From G963675935 sp963675935 (GTDB lineage Bacteria > Planctomycetota > Planctomycetia > Pirellulales > Thermoguttaceae), in contig CAXXPV010000005.1 of assembly GCA_963675935.2 (NCBI GenBank), forward strand, positions 62,001 through 126,000: a DNA stretch of 64,000 nucleotides, in the 5' to 3' direction. The notes under the pieces were generated by a model that was not told the DNA's origin, did not search any database, and saw only the letters and a program-made list of their open reading frames with translations. Positions 51,888-61,590 of the stretch are shown piece after piece. How positions within the stretch are numbered: the first letter of the stretch is position 1; each line of letters opens with the position of its first letter. A program made the translations under genes and the position numbers.

Positions 51888-51970
51888 ATCTGCTCGCTCA
51901 TCGCTTGGCGTTCTGCTTTGAACGCAGGAAGACCTCTCTCTTGTGCATCCAGCGGAACGACCGCCCCTAC

Positions 51971-52851
51971 TCAGTTCATTCCCAGCGCCTTGAACGCCGC
52001 GGCCTTTGGGTCACCATAGAACACCGGGTCGACGTGCTCGACCACACTGCTGTCGACCTCTAGGAACTGACGCTTGTTGGCGATCGGCAGCAGTGCCCGC
52101 TTCACACCGTTGTCCATGGCCAGTTGCAGGATCTCGGTCAACGATCGCAACTCCTTGATGTTCCCCTGGATGCTCATATCGCCAAGAATTAGCGTGGCGG
52201 CGGTGGCCGGGTTGTGTCGCAGGGCTGAGAATGCGGCGATAAAGAAAGCCACTCCAACCTCGGCCTGAACTCCGTTGTTCATCAGGTCGACCGCCTCCAC
52301 GTGGAAGTCGAGCGTGTCGATCTCCTTGGCCGCGCCGAACTCGACCTTCTTGGACTGGAGATAGCTGAATGCCCGGGCGATCGACTCCTTCATCGCCCCA
52401 CTCACACCCCCGGCCAGTTTGAGCTTACTGGTCCCGCTGGTCAATGTGACTTCAAGACGGTAGAACCCTACCGTTCCGTCCGGGCTGATGGCCGCCGTGT
52501 AGACCGAGCCGGGCGCTAGTGGGTCGGCGGCAATCAGGTCACGCCCACCTTGCTCGGGTACGCCGACAAACTTCTCCTCTCCGCCTTCCTTATCCCGATA
52601 GCTGAAAGAAGTGTGGTAATATTCGAACGAGCCCATCTTCTTGAGCTGCTCCTTCACCCGCCGTCGCCCCTCGATGGCCAGCTCCACCAACTCGGCCACC
52701 TCCTGACGACTGGCCTTTCCGTGCGGGTAGATGACCTTCATCAGGCCAGAGACCGTTTTGCGCACGGCCTTCTGGTCGCGGGCGTTGAGGTGGTTGCCCA
52801 GGGTGAAGTGGTGGTCGATGGTTTCGGTGAAGTTGTGCTTGCGCAGTGCCC
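51971..52851 (-). pseudogene. brxL: BREX protein BrxL, C-terminal part
   Basis: About 293 codons (to 51971) of the Lon-related BREX protein BrxL: DHHFTLGNHLNARDQKAVRK, SGLMKVIYPHGKASRQEVAE, the Lon-like domain (AGGVSGAMKESIARAFSYLQ, then MNNGVQAEVGVAFFIAAFSA) and LGDMSIQGNIKELRSLTEIL. The Lon serine motif is replaced by QAEVG, so classical protease activity is not expected. The N-terminal AAA+ half is missing: the gene is cut at 52852 by the end of an IS66 fragment. No other BREX gene is seen in the window. Confidence 0.85.
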
Positions 52852-53037
52852 GTGTCCGTCCTGTGAACACCACATACCTGAGCGGCGGTGATGAGCAAGT
52901 GCGCGGCAGAGCGGGCTAGGACCGACGGCTCGGATGCTTCTTCGCCAATTGGCGATGCCGACTTTGACGTCGACGGGCCGCAGCGGCCGATTCTTCGCGT
53001 CGGTAGCTCCGCACATGCTCCGGATGGGTTTTCGCCC
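52852..53037 (-). mobile_element. IS66-family terminal fragment (copy C)
   Basis: 186 bases identical to the terminal 186 bases of copy A (from 42685), with the same end GTGTCCGTCCTGTGAAC, directly joined to the brxL break. It stops at TTTTCGCCC, where the full IS66 copy B begins. An older insertion into brxL that was later cut by the newer one is the simplest reading. Confidence 0.85.
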
Positions 53038-53115
53038 GTGTCCGTCCTGTGAACTACATCTTGCATGGTCTGGTATTCTGGAATCGTGGGGCAAACGATA
53101 TCCAGGAGGTCAGTC

Positions 53116-53592
53116 ATGGACAGTGCGCGACGACGGAGCCCGGCGGAAGCGAGACGTTTTTGGGAGTTGGCAATCGATCTGTGGGCGAATAGCGGGATGA
53201 GCGCGGCAGGCTTCTGCCGACGCGAGGGCCTGAAAGAATCCTCGTTCTACGCCTGGCAACAACGGCTGCGAAAAGAGGATCGCCCATCGGAGGCCATCGC
53301 CACGCTGGCGACAATGGAGTCGACATCGGCGCAACCCGAGACAAAGCCGATAGCCCAGCAGTCCCGTCAGCAGCGTAAGCGGCTGTGTCAGTCCGCGGGC
53401 GATGGCAGCTTGGTGCCCGTGCGTCTGGTGGAGGATGCCGAGCCAATCGCGGCGAACGCGGCCAACACGTCGAGGTCGTCACCGCCCATCGAGATTCTTC
53501 TTCCGCGTGGGACGCTGATTCGCGTTGAGCACGGTTGCGACATCGCACTGCTGCAGCAAGTCTTGGCCGTGTTGGAGAGCCCGCCGTGCTAA
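53116..53592 (+). CDS. tnpA: IS66 accessory protein TnpA, copy B
   Basis: 158 residues, nearly identical to the copy A protein (small changes such as SRQQRKR for SRRQRKR). ATG at 53116 after AGGAGG. Intact. Confidence 0.85.
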   Translation: MDSARRRSPAEARRFWELAIDLWANSGMSAAGFCRREGLKESSFYAWQQRLRKEDRPSEAIATLATMESTSAQPETKPIAQQSRQQRKRLCQSAGDGSLVPVRLVEDAEPIAANAANTSRSSPPIEILLPRGTLIRVEHGCDIALLQQVLAVLESPPC

Positions 53593-53990
53593 GTCTGCCC
53601 GTGGCGGTACGAATCTTCGTCTTCACGGGCGTGACGGATATGAGGAGGAGTTTTGATGGGTTAGCCGCGATGGTCGAGAACGAGATCGGCCAGAACCCGG
53701 AGTCAGGCCATTTATTTCTGTTCTTCAATCGTCGCCACGATCGCGTGAAGATTCTTTTCTGGCAGGGCGACGGCCTTGTTCTTTGGTACAAGCGATTGGA
53801 AGGATCTACCTTCCCATCATTGCGAGCCACCTCTGACAAAGCGGGCGAAACGCCGGCATTGGAGATCCGCGCCGGCGAATTGGCAATGTTGCTTGATGGC
53901 GTCGATCCGCGGACGGTTACGCGGCGAAAACGATTCTATCGTGTGGCTCGCGCGCGCGATGATTCTCCGCGGCCAGCCCTGCACACATGA
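53586..53990 (+). CDS. tnpB: IS66 accessory protein TnpB, copy B
   Basis: 134 residues from a GTG at 53586, overlapping tnpA by seven bases. Same motifs as copy A (MRRSFDGLAAMVENEIG; LWYKRLEG); the last residue is Thr instead of Ser. Intact. Confidence 0.85.
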   Translation: MLSLPVAVRIFVFTGVTDMRRSFDGLAAMVENEIGQNPESGHLFLFFNRRHDRVKILFWQGDGLVLWYKRLEGSTFPSLRATSDKAGETPALEIRAGELAMLLDGVDPRTVTRRKRFYRVARARDDSPRPALHT

Positions 53991-54057
53991 TTTCCAAACA
54001 AAAACTATTCTTTCCCTCTGGAATAAGTCGGGTTCATTGTGTATCTATAGAGACGAC

Positions 54058-55035
54058 ATGAACGCGAACGTCTCTTCATCACCGAACTCATCTTCGCCGC
54101 CGGCGGATACCCCAGACTTGCAACGACTGATCGAAGCTTTGCTGGGTCGGGAATCGCATCTGTTGGCCGCTTTGGAGGAATCGTCGCAGACGATCGCTGC
54201 CCAACAGCAGACGATCGAGAAGCTCAGCCACGAGTTGGCGTTGTTGAAGCGACACATTTTCGGGCATCGTCGCGAGCGGTTTGCCGAAGACCCGCGTCAG
54301 CAGCATCTTTTCGAGGTACAGAACGATTCCTCGTCATCATCATCGACGCCGGCGGTGGAAAGCACCGAGGAGCCATCGACGCAAAAGCGTCGCGGCCACG
54401 GTCGTCGGCCGCTGCCGCAGTTTTTGCCGCGCAAGCGGGTGGAACACGCGGTTTCCGCGGAGGAATTGGTGTGTCCGTGCTGCGGCGAGTCGCGGGAGAA
54501 GATCGACGAAGAGGTTAGCGAACAATTAGCCTACGTTCCCGCTTCGCTGTACATTGAGGAGCACGCCCGGTTCACCTACGCCTGCCGGAAATGCCAGGAA
54601 CAAGTGGTGACGGCGTCGAAGCCGGCGCAACCGATCGAGAAGAGCGTCGCCGGGCCGAGCTTGCTGGCCCATGTGATCGATGCGAAATACGCCCAGCACA
54701 AGCCGCTGTATCGTCTGGAAGACGATTTGGCGCGGTATGGGGTGCTGATTCGTCGCAGCACGCTTTGGGGCTGGATGCGAGGTTCGGCCGAGTGCCTGAC
54801 GCCGTTCTATCGGCTGCTGATTCGCCGAACGTTGAGCAGCGGCGTGTTGGGAACCGACGACACGCCGGTGAAAGTTCTCGATCCGGAATTGGACCACACA
54901 CGAACCGGTCGGTTTTGGAGTTATGTAGGTGACGCTCGGCATCCCTACACTGTCTACGATTATACGCCGAACCGAAAGCGGGATGGTCCGCAGAAGTTTT
55001 TGAGGGACTATCGCGGCGTGCTTCAGGCGGACGCC
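54058..55035 (+). pseudogene. tnpC: IS66 transposase TnpC, copy B, 5' part
   Basis: 326 codons from the ATG at 54058 up to the ISKra4-like insertion at 55036, including the coiled coil, the zinc site and the first catalytic Asp (LGTDDTPVKVLD). One extra Ser in the poly-Ser run (SSSSSTPAVE) distinguishes it from copy A. The remainder follows at 56595. Confidence 0.85.
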
Positions 55036-56594
55036 GGGAGCATTTCGATTCTGTAGGAGGAAAATGATCTAGCAAAATACCTTCGAGTCGTCGATAAGGG
55101 CGGTTCTATTTCACCAATCTGGCGGAAAGGAGTTCCACCATGCCCTATGTCACGAACGACGGCTCGAAGGCGGTCCAGAGGATAGCAGAAATTGAGCGGC
55201 AGTTGCAAGAGGCAAAAGCGGAGTTCGAGCGATGGCTGGCGAAGGGAATCGCGCCGACCAGTGCCGCCGAGTTGGCACAGCGGGAGCGGGAGGGAAAGGG
55301 TTTGACCGACCGGCTCCAGGTGTTGGCCACCGCGTTGGAACTGCAACGGGCCTTGGCCAGCCCGGCGTTGCACGCGCAGGAGCGGGCGCTGGCCAAAGCC
55401 TCGCTCAAAAAGATGAAAGACTTCGGCTATCGGTCGGTGACGGTGCAGTTTCTGGGCGGGATGGAGGTGGAGGTGATGGTTCGCTACTGGTGTCGCAGCC
55501 AACCCCGTGCCGACAAGGGGAAAGGGAGTTATTTTGGCCTGACGCTGTTGGGGGTATGTGACCGCACCACGCCCGCGCTGGCCAGTGAAGTGGCCCAACT
55601 TGCCGCGGCATTGAGTTCCTTCGAGGATGCCCAAGCGCGGCTGCGGCAGATGGGCGTGGACATGTCGATCCGGCGGATCGCCAATGTGGCATACCATTTT
55701 GCCCAGCGGGCGCGGAGCCGTCAGGCCGTGGACGGCATGGGCATCGAGGGCTCGCTGGCCGGGCGGCGTGTGGTGATTTCCACCGACGGCGGCCGGCTTC
55801 GCGTTCGCAAGAACAAGCGGGGCAAGCGGACTAAAAAGTGGCGATCGCGTTACCGCACCGATTGGCGCGAGCCCAAGTTGTTGGTGATCTACGCGGTGGA
55901 CGAAACAGGGCGGATCGCTCAAGAGTTCGCGCCGGTGATCGACGGCACGCTCCAGGGCCCCGACGAAGTGTTTCGGCTGATGGAATTCTATCTCCGCCAG
56001 TTGCACATCGACCAAGCGAAAGAAGTCTTGTTCATTGCCGACGGGGCGAAGTGGATTTGGTTGCGAGTCGCACAATTGTGGAAGCGTCTGGGATTGGCGG
56101 GCGTCGTGCGTTGCCGGGAGTTGGTGGATTTCTACCACGTCGTCGAGCACGTCTATGCCCTGGCCGCCTTGAACACGTCGTGGCGGGTCCGCGAGCGGAA
56201 GCGTTGGGCGACGCGACAACGGCGTCGCTTGTGGCGTGGAGAACTGAAGGCGTTCACCGAAGAAGTCGAGCGACTCTGCGAGGGGAAGCGTGGCAAGGGC
56301 TGGAGTCGCGAACGGGACTACCTCCTGCGCAACGCTCGTGCCGGGCGTCTGGATTATGCCAAGGCGCGTCGCGCGAAGATGCCGATGGGCAGCGGCTCGA
56401 TGGAGAGCGCGGTCCGTCGGGTCATCAACTTGCGGTTGAAGGGGCCAGGCATCTTCTGGCACGAGGAGCACGCCGAACAGATGCTCATGTTGCGTGCCTA
56501 TTACAAGTCGAAACACTGGCAAGTCCTGACAAACAAAGCCTTTGCAACACCACTGGCCAATGCCGCATAACTCCTACAAAGACGCAATGCTCCC
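55036..56594 (+). mobile_element. ISKra4-like element, copy B
   Basis: 1559 bp with ends GGGAGCATT/AATGCTCCC, inserted in tnpC. Flanked by the 8-bp repeat CGGACGCC (55028-55035 and 56595-56602). Same length and gene as copy A at 46293. Confidence 0.85.
55140..56570 (+). CDS. ISKra4-like transposase, copy B
   Basis: 476 residues, identical by eye to the copy A protein, forward here. Contains VVISTDGGRLRV, VLFIADGAKWIW and MGSGSMESAVRRV. Intact. Confidence 0.85.
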   Translation: MPYVTNDGSKAVQRIAEIERQLQEAKAEFERWLAKGIAPTSAAELAQREREGKGLTDRLQVLATALELQRALASPALHAQERALAKASLKKMKDFGYRSVTVQFLGGMEVEVMVRYWCRSQPRADKGKGSYFGLTLLGVCDRTTPALASEVAQLAAALSSFEDAQARLRQMGVDMSIRRIANVAYHFAQRARSRQAVDGMGIEGSLAGRRVVISTDGGRLRVRKNKRGKRTKKWRSRYRTDWREPKLLVIYAVDETGRIAQEFAPVIDGTLQGPDEVFRLMEFYLRQLHIDQAKEVLFIADGAKWIWLRVAQLWKRLGLAGVVRCRELVDFYHVVEHVYALAALNTSWRVRERKRWATRQRRRLWRGELKAFTEEVERLCEGKRGKGWSRERDYLLRNARAGRLDYAKARRAKMPMGSGSMESAVRRVINLRLKGPGIFWHEEHAEQMLMLRAYYKSKHWQVLTNKAFATPLANAA

Positions 56595-57313
56595 CGGACG
56601 CCTTTGGTGGTTATGACGGAATATTCTGGGAGTCGCGCGGGGCGATTGTCGAAGCTGGCTGCAACGCGCACGCCCGGCGGAAGTTTTATGACGCTCGCGA
56701 CACCTCGCCTCAGTTGGCGCACGAGGCGTTGGCTTTCTTTCAGCAGCTTTACGCTGTGGAACACGAGGCGGTTGGCATGTCGGACGACGAAAGACTGGCG
56801 TTGCGCCAGGCGAAGTCGGCGCCCATCATGGAGGCGTTGGCCGATTGGCTACGCGACAAGTTGGTCGTGGTGCGGCCGAAGTCGCCGATTACCGTTGCGA
56901 TCAAGTACAGCCTGCGGCAGTGGGAGGCGCTGACGCGGTTCCTCGGCAACGGGGCGATTCCCATCGACAACAACCGAACGGAGCGATCGCTGAAAGAGCA
57001 AGCGCTCGGACGCCGCAATTGGACATTCTTGGGCAGCGATCAGGGCGGCAGCACCGCGGCGGTGCTTTACAGTTTCGTGGCCAGTGCGAAGCGGCATCAT
57101 CTCGACCCGCAGGCGTACCTGACCGATGTGTTGACCCGACTGCCGCAGATCACCAATCCGCTTGAGCTTCGTGGGCTACTGCCGGATCGTTGGGCGAAAA
57201 CCCATCCGGAGCATGTGCGGAGCTACCGACGCGAAGAATCGGCCGCTGCGGCCCGTCGACGTCAAAGTCGGCATCGCCAATTGGCGAAGAAGCATCCGAG
57301 CCGTCGGTCCTAG
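56595..57313 (+). pseudogene. tnpC: IS66 transposase TnpC, copy B, 3' part
   Basis: The continuation of tnpC after the insert: DAFGGYDGIFWESRGAIVEA, HEALAFFQQLYAVEHEAVGM and the IPIDNNRTERSLKEQALG glutamate motif, ending at the stop near 57313. Removing the insert and one CGGACGCC repeat restores a 562-residue TnpC. Confidence 0.8.
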
Positions 57314-57436
57314 CCCGCTCTGCCGCGCACTTGCTCATCACCGCCGCTCAGGTATGTGGTGTTCACAGGACGGACACGTTTATCCCGAAATTTATCAAGA
57401 CTAGACGACAGCCACGACATACCAAAATATGTGCGA

Positions 57437-58090
57437 TTAGTATAGCGGTTCCGCGCTTTCTTTATGATGGTCGCGGCTATATGCAATGCAATCGGTGATT
57501 CGTTGGCGCACCTCCTTGTCGCTGGCTCGTTTTTCAAGTTTCTCCAATAATTCCAGTAATCGCCGCTTTCCGCCAAGTACATGGACCATAACGCCTAACG
57601 ATTTATTGCGAAGGACGCGAGAGTCTGTGGTTTCAAGGTTCTGTATCATCGCTGGCACCGCCGGTTGGCCGATCTTTACTAGGGCGGTCCAGACCGGCAT
57701 ATCATAACGGCTAACGTCGAAAAATATCTTGGGGCCTGGTTCATCAGCCAATGCCTTAGATAGAACAGGCACGGCTTCCACAGCTCGCAACTCGCCGAGG
57801 AGATAGGCCGCCGCGCATCGCGTGTCATCCGAGTACTTGGGCGCATTGGCTGGATCGATCAGAGTGATCAGCTTCCGTACCGTCACTAAACGATCTTGCA
57901 AGATTGCATCGACAGCCTTATCGCGTGTTCGAGGCTCTTTAGAGCTTAGCCCATCAATGTTGGAAACCGTATCCTCATGTGAGGAGATAGAGTGAGCGGT
58001 CGCTGCTATAGACAACAGTACAAATCCCGTAGCTACGGCGACTGTCGCTCGTCTACAAGCCCTCCGGCTAATATGAATGATGGAAAACAT
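57437..58090 (-). CDS. Secreted HEAT-repeat protein
   Basis: A 217-residue protein; start at 58090 chosen for the GGAGG before it. An N-terminal hydrophobic segment (ATVAVATGFVLLSIAATAHS) acts as signal peptide or anchor. The rest has HEAT-like helical repeats (ALADEPGPKIFFDVSRYDMP; IGQPAVPAMIQNLETTDSRV; LELLEKLEKRASDKEVRQRI). A periplasmic scaffold or regulator is a fair guess. Planctomycetes carry many such proteins. Confidence 0.6.
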   Translation of the reverse strand: MFSIIHISRRACRRATVAVATGFVLLSIAATAHSISSHEDTVSNIDGLSSKEPRTRDKAVDAILQDRLVTVRKLITLIDPANAPKYSDDTRCAAAYLLGELRAVEAVPVLSKALADEPGPKIFFDVSRYDMPVWTALVKIGQPAVPAMIQNLETTDSRVLRNKSLGVMVHVLGGKRRLLELLEKLEKRASDKEVRQRITDCIAYSRDHHKESAEPLY

Positions 58091-58166
58091 CGTTACTTCC
58101 TCCAACTTGTAAGTGATTCAGCAATACAAATAATGGTAAACAGTACTCAACGGAAATTGTACGTAC

Positions 58167-58619
58167 TTATTGTGATACGTTGATTGTGACTGTATCAGCA
58201 TCGCTTTCGTATGTGTTAGACCTGTGGTGGTAGAGAGCTTTCGTAATATCGCTAACCTTTAAGGAGAATTCGAGTGTGGCAGGGCCGGCGGGAGCCGTGA
58301 ATGTTGGCTCCTTGGCCGTATCATCCAGGGTTACGTTGGGGCCTTTGGTCTGGGTCCATTTGTATGTCAAAATGTCGTTGTCGACATCTGTGCCGCTCCC
58401 ATGTAAAGTGACTCCTGCTTGACTATTTACAGTCTGATTACCTCCAGCATCTGCTACAGGCTTTGTGTTGGAGACATCTTCGGCAGAAATGCCTGCATAG
58501 TGATTGTTTGTTCCGCTCTTGGCACAATTTGGTAGAACGCCCGTACCATTGAATCGCCAGCAGGCGTTTGTCTGAGTGCTAATGAGAGACCATTGGGTTT
58601 CATTGCGCCATTCGGCCAT
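58167..58619 (-). CDS. PKD/Ig-like domain protein, likely fragment
   Basis: 150 residues with an Ig-like PKD-type domain: PVADAGGNQTVNSQAGVTLH, GSGTDVDNDILTYKWTQTKG and EFSLKVSDITKA, ending VTINVSQ. The domain normally sits in long secreted proteins. Here there is no signal peptide, and a stop lies just before the ATG at 58619, so the gene may have lost its front. The next 270 bases upstream hold a palindrome and transposase remnants, which would explain the loss. Confidence 0.5.
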   Translation of the reverse strand: MAEWRNETQWSLISTQTNACWRFNGTGVLPNCAKSGTNNHYAGISAEDVSNTKPVADAGGNQTVNSQAGVTLHGSGTDVDNDILTYKWTQTKGPNVTLDDTAKEPTFTAPAGPATLEFSLKVSDITKALYHHRSNTYESDADTVTINVSQ

Positions 58620-58690
58620 TTAGTGATAGGAATTTTGATTTGTCCATGAAGCGTTGATTGTACCCCAGAGGAAAGGTATGTCAAGGGGTC

Positions 58691-58728
58691 CGCAAGGGCG
58701 GTGCGGCCATGGCCGCACCGCCCTTGCG
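58691..58728. repeat. 38-bp perfect palindrome
   Basis: CGCAAGGGCGGTGCGGCC followed by its exact complement, with CCATGG in the centre. It can fold into a 19-bp hairpin or a cruciform. It lies just beyond the IS91-type remnant, where such elements have terminal hairpins, but no T run follows to make it a standard terminator. Confidence 0.7.
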
Positions 58729-58874
58729 AACACCTTGAACGTCGATGAGTGGGCGGCGGAAGCATTTCAGTGGCCTGCAAATGGCCCGGCCTGTCGCAAA
58801 CTGAGGCCAAATCCCACGGTGCGCGCACTCCGCCCACGAGCCGACTCGCCAGCGGCGAATTTTAGAACCGAAAA

Positions 58875-59270
58875 TCAGAAGGACGGCTCGTACTCGATGT
58901 CCGCCTCGAACTCGCCGACGTTGGACTCGAACGTGTCAATGTCCACGTACGTCCAATCGCCCGGCTCGTCGGATGACGCCGGCGGACTGGCCGAGAAATC
59001 GCTCGCCGAAAAATCGACGGGATCGGACCAGTCCGACGAATCGAAGCGGCCAAACGCCGCATCGTCGCCGCCCTCACCCCCGGCCCCGCTCCCAAAGGGC
59101 GAGGGGAAATCTTCGGGCGGCGGTCGCGGCGTCGAGGGTTGTCAAAGTCCGCAGTGCCGCAAAATCTTCTCGATCAACGCCCCTTGCGGCGGCTCGATAA
59201 ACGTGATGACCTTCATCGGCCCGCCACACTTAGGACAGGTCAGCGGGTCAACCTCGTACACCCGCTTGAT
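58875..59270 (-). pseudogene. IS91-type transposase, C-terminal remnant
   Basis: On the reverse strand, WAMLIKRVYEVDPLTCPKCG followed by GPMKVITFIEPPQGALIEKI and LRHCGL is the end of the IS91-type transposases common in planctomycetes. The codon after GL is TGA where relatives have TGG (Trp), then the same frame continues with an acidic tail (DWTYVDIDTFESNVGEFEAD) to a stop at 58875-58877. Only this C-terminal piece is present. Confidence 0.65.
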
Positions 59271-59347
59271 GAGCATGGCCCAAGTCTGACTGCATCGGGC
59301 AGTCGAGCGCTTTCAATGTCCCCTTTTCCGGTCGATTCTTCGTCGAA

Positions 59348-59988
59348 TTAGATTCCCAAACTCAAGTATCCAAGCTTCTTAGCCTTGGAAAAATCCTCTT
59401 CCGCCTTGCCAATCTCACCCTTCTTCCTGTAAGCACAACCACGCCCATAGTATGCTTCCGCAAATTTGACATTGAGCCGGATGGCCTCCGTGTAATCGGC
59501 AACCGACTTGTCGTAATTGTCCTTCTTGTAGAAAGCAGTCCCTCGAATGTAATATGCCTGGAATCTGGTCGGGGCTAGCTTGATTGCTTCCGTACAGTCG
59601 GTAATGGCGAGATCCGTTGCGCCGCAACCTTGATGGAAACAGCCTCGCAAGCAATATGCCTGGGCATTCTTCGGGTCAAGTCGAAGGACCGCGTTGCAAT
59701 CAGCAATGCCCTTGGCGTATTCACCTTTTCTATAAAAAAGGTTAGCTCGACTGACATACACATCCTTGCATTTCGCGTCGAGTTCGGTAACGATAGTGTA
59801 ATCTCGAATGGCCTCATCCAACCTGCCGAGAACCGCGTAAGCCCAACCGCGAGCAGAATATGCTTCCTTACATTTGGGAGCGAATTCGATAGCTCGCGTG
59901 GTGTCTGTAATTACTCCTTGGTAATCTCTCTTAGCGGCATAGATCGTAGCGCGCTGGAGATATCCAGAAGCATCATGCGGCAAGATAC
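59348..59988 (-). pseudogene. TPR-repeat protein, truncated by IS3
   Basis: 213 codons of tandem TPR motifs (for example GVITDTTRAIEFAPKCKEAY, DEAIRDYTIVTELDAKCKDV, GIADCNAVLRLDPKNAQAYC, DKSVADYTEAIRLNVKFAEA), ending at 59348. The 5' end is cut by IS3 copy 3 at 59989; apparent coding beyond that is only the antisense of the element. TPR proteins serve as scaffolds in many complexes, and the partner is unknown. Confidence 0.75.
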
Positions 59989-60061
59989 TGTTTTGAACCG
60001 GCTGGAAATGGAAAATCTCGGTCGTATGGGTTAGAATCAAACCCCAAACGAGGAGAAATCC

Positions 60062-60379
60062 ATGACTGCACCACGACGATGTTTCACCACAGACCAGAAG
60101 GCTACCATCCTTAAGAGGTACTTGGTCGATAAAGTACCGATGTCGGATCTGTGCGACGAGTACGGCATCAAGCCCAACCAAATCTACGCCTGGCAGAAAA
60201 TCCTGTTCGATAACGCCTCGGCCGCCTTTCATCCGGTCGCCAAACGCGAGGCCCAAAAACTGTCCGCTCAAGAGGAGGAGGTTGCCCGGCTGCGGGCCAA
60301 GCTCGTTCAAAAGAACGAGGTCATCTCCGAATTGATGGAGGAGAACGTCCGCGCAAAAAAAGAGGCTGGGGAACTCTAA
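60062..60379 (+). CDS. IS3-family transposase OrfA, copy 3
   Basis: 105 residues, same sequence as copy 1 by eye, with the HTH and zipper parts and the A7G slip site at its end. Confidence 0.9.
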   Translation: MTAPRRCFTTDQKATILKRYLVDKVPMSDLCDEYGIKPNQIYAWQKILFDNASAAFHPVAKREAQKLSAQEEEVARLRAKLVQKNEVISELMEENVRAKKEAGEL

Positions 60380-60426
60380 ACGGATGTTGGGTTCCCCATG
60401 ACACCCGCGATGAAGTCGTCGATTAC

Positions 60427-61350
60427 GTGCGGCGTTGGAACGAGCGTTCAGAGATTCCCGCCCGGCAGTTCGTCGCTTGGTTGGGCATTACATCGAGCAA
60501 GTTTCACGACTGGAAGGATCGCTATGGCAAACGCAACGAACACAACGGTTGGGTGCCGCGCGACTGGTGGCTCGAAGACTGGGAGAAGCAGTCCATCATC
60601 AAGTTTTCGTTCGAGTTTCCGTTGGAAGGCTATCGACGATTGGCGTTCATGATGCTCGACCGCGACGTGGTGGCGGCAAGCCCCAGCACGGTGTATCGCG
60701 TATTGAAATCGGCGGGCCGCATCGGCCGCTCAACGAACAAACCCTCCAAGAAAGGCACGGGCTTCCATCAGCCGAAAAAACCGCATGAACATTGGCATAT
60801 CGACATAAGCTACATCAACATCCATGGCACGTTTTACTACCTGACGACGATCCTCGACGGCTACAGCCGTTACATTGTGCATTGGGAGATTCGCCGTTCG
60901 ATGACCGAGCAAGACGAATTGGTTGTTCTTCAGCGTGCAAAAGAAAAGTTCCCGAACGAAACGCCTCGGATCATCAGCGACAACGGGTCGCAATTTGTGG
61001 CGAAGGATTTCAAGGAGTTCATTCGCATCTGCGGGATGACACATGTGCGGACGAGTCCGTACTATCCGCAGAGCAACGGCAAGCTGGAGCGATTTCACGG
61101 GAGCATCAAAGGCGAGTGTATTCGGCCCGGCACGCCGATCTCGCTGGAGGACGCGATTCGCCTCGTCGGCAACTATGTGGAGCATTACAACCACGTTCGC
61201 TTGCACAGCGCGATCGGCTACATTGCGCCGTCGGACAAGTTGTCGGGCCGCGAGACGGAGATTTTCGCGGTGCGAGACCGCAAGCTAAACGAGGCTCGCG
61301 AGCGTCGCAAGGAGCAACGCGAGGCGTCGCGTTTACGAACGGTTGCCTGA
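60427..61350 (+). CDS. IS3-family transposase OrfB, copy 3
   Basis: 307 residues, with the full DDE motif set. One visible difference from copy 1 is ERSEIPARQF in place of ERTEIPARQF. Confidence 0.9.
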   Translation: MRRWNERSEIPARQFVAWLGITSSKFHDWKDRYGKRNEHNGWVPRDWWLEDWEKQSIIKFSFEFPLEGYRRLAFMMLDRDVVAASPSTVYRVLKSAGRIGRSTNKPSKKGTGFHQPKKPHEHWHIDISYINIHGTFYYLTTILDGYSRYIVHWEIRRSMTEQDELVVLQRAKEKFPNETPRIISDNGSQFVAKDFKEFIRICGMTHVRTSPYYPQSNGKLERFHGSIKGECIRPGTPISLEDAIRLVGNYVEHYNHVRLHSAIGYIAPSDKLSGRETEIFAVRDRKLNEARERRKEQREASRLRTVA

Positions 61351-61590
61351 CGGCTGAAACTCGGCTACGATGGTAAACGGCCTGGGCGGAGGATAGGGCT
61401 CTGGTGGGAACCAACCCGAGCGCCGACCTAGGGGTTGTGAGCGAGGCATGGGCGGCAGCCACGCTGCCGTCCACCTCCCTCGCTTACAACATCAATGCGC
61501 AAAATCCAAGGCACTACCAAACAACTTTCATGTCTTAACGATCCTTAACTCAGCAATCGACGTTTCCATTTCACGCTGAACCAAAACAAT

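Larger units (their letters stand above)
53038..57377 (+). mobile_element. IS66-family element, copy B, carrying ISKra4-like insert
   Basis: 4340 bp: an IS66 of 2773 bp (three bases longer than copy A in tnpC) plus 1559 bp ISKra4-like copy B and its 8-bp repeat. Ends are GTGTCCGTCCTGTGAAC and its reverse. The left side abuts the copy C fragment and the right side the HEAT-repeat region (GTTTATCC), with no matching duplication, so a deletion took place with or after insertion. Confidence 0.9.
59989..61588 (+). mobile_element. IS3-family element, copy 3
   Basis: 1600 bp, same ends and genes as copies 1 and 2. The flanks (GATAC on the left, ATAAG on the right) do not match, so there is no duplication; the left side is a truncated TPR gene and the right side a gene fragment, which fits a rearrangement at this copy. 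Confidence 0.95.

Noticed and set aside
59988..60310. N-terminal extension of the TPR gene into IS3 copy 3
   Set aside because: The extra residues are the antisense of the IS3 orfA and appear identically at every copy, so they are not part of the TPR protein.
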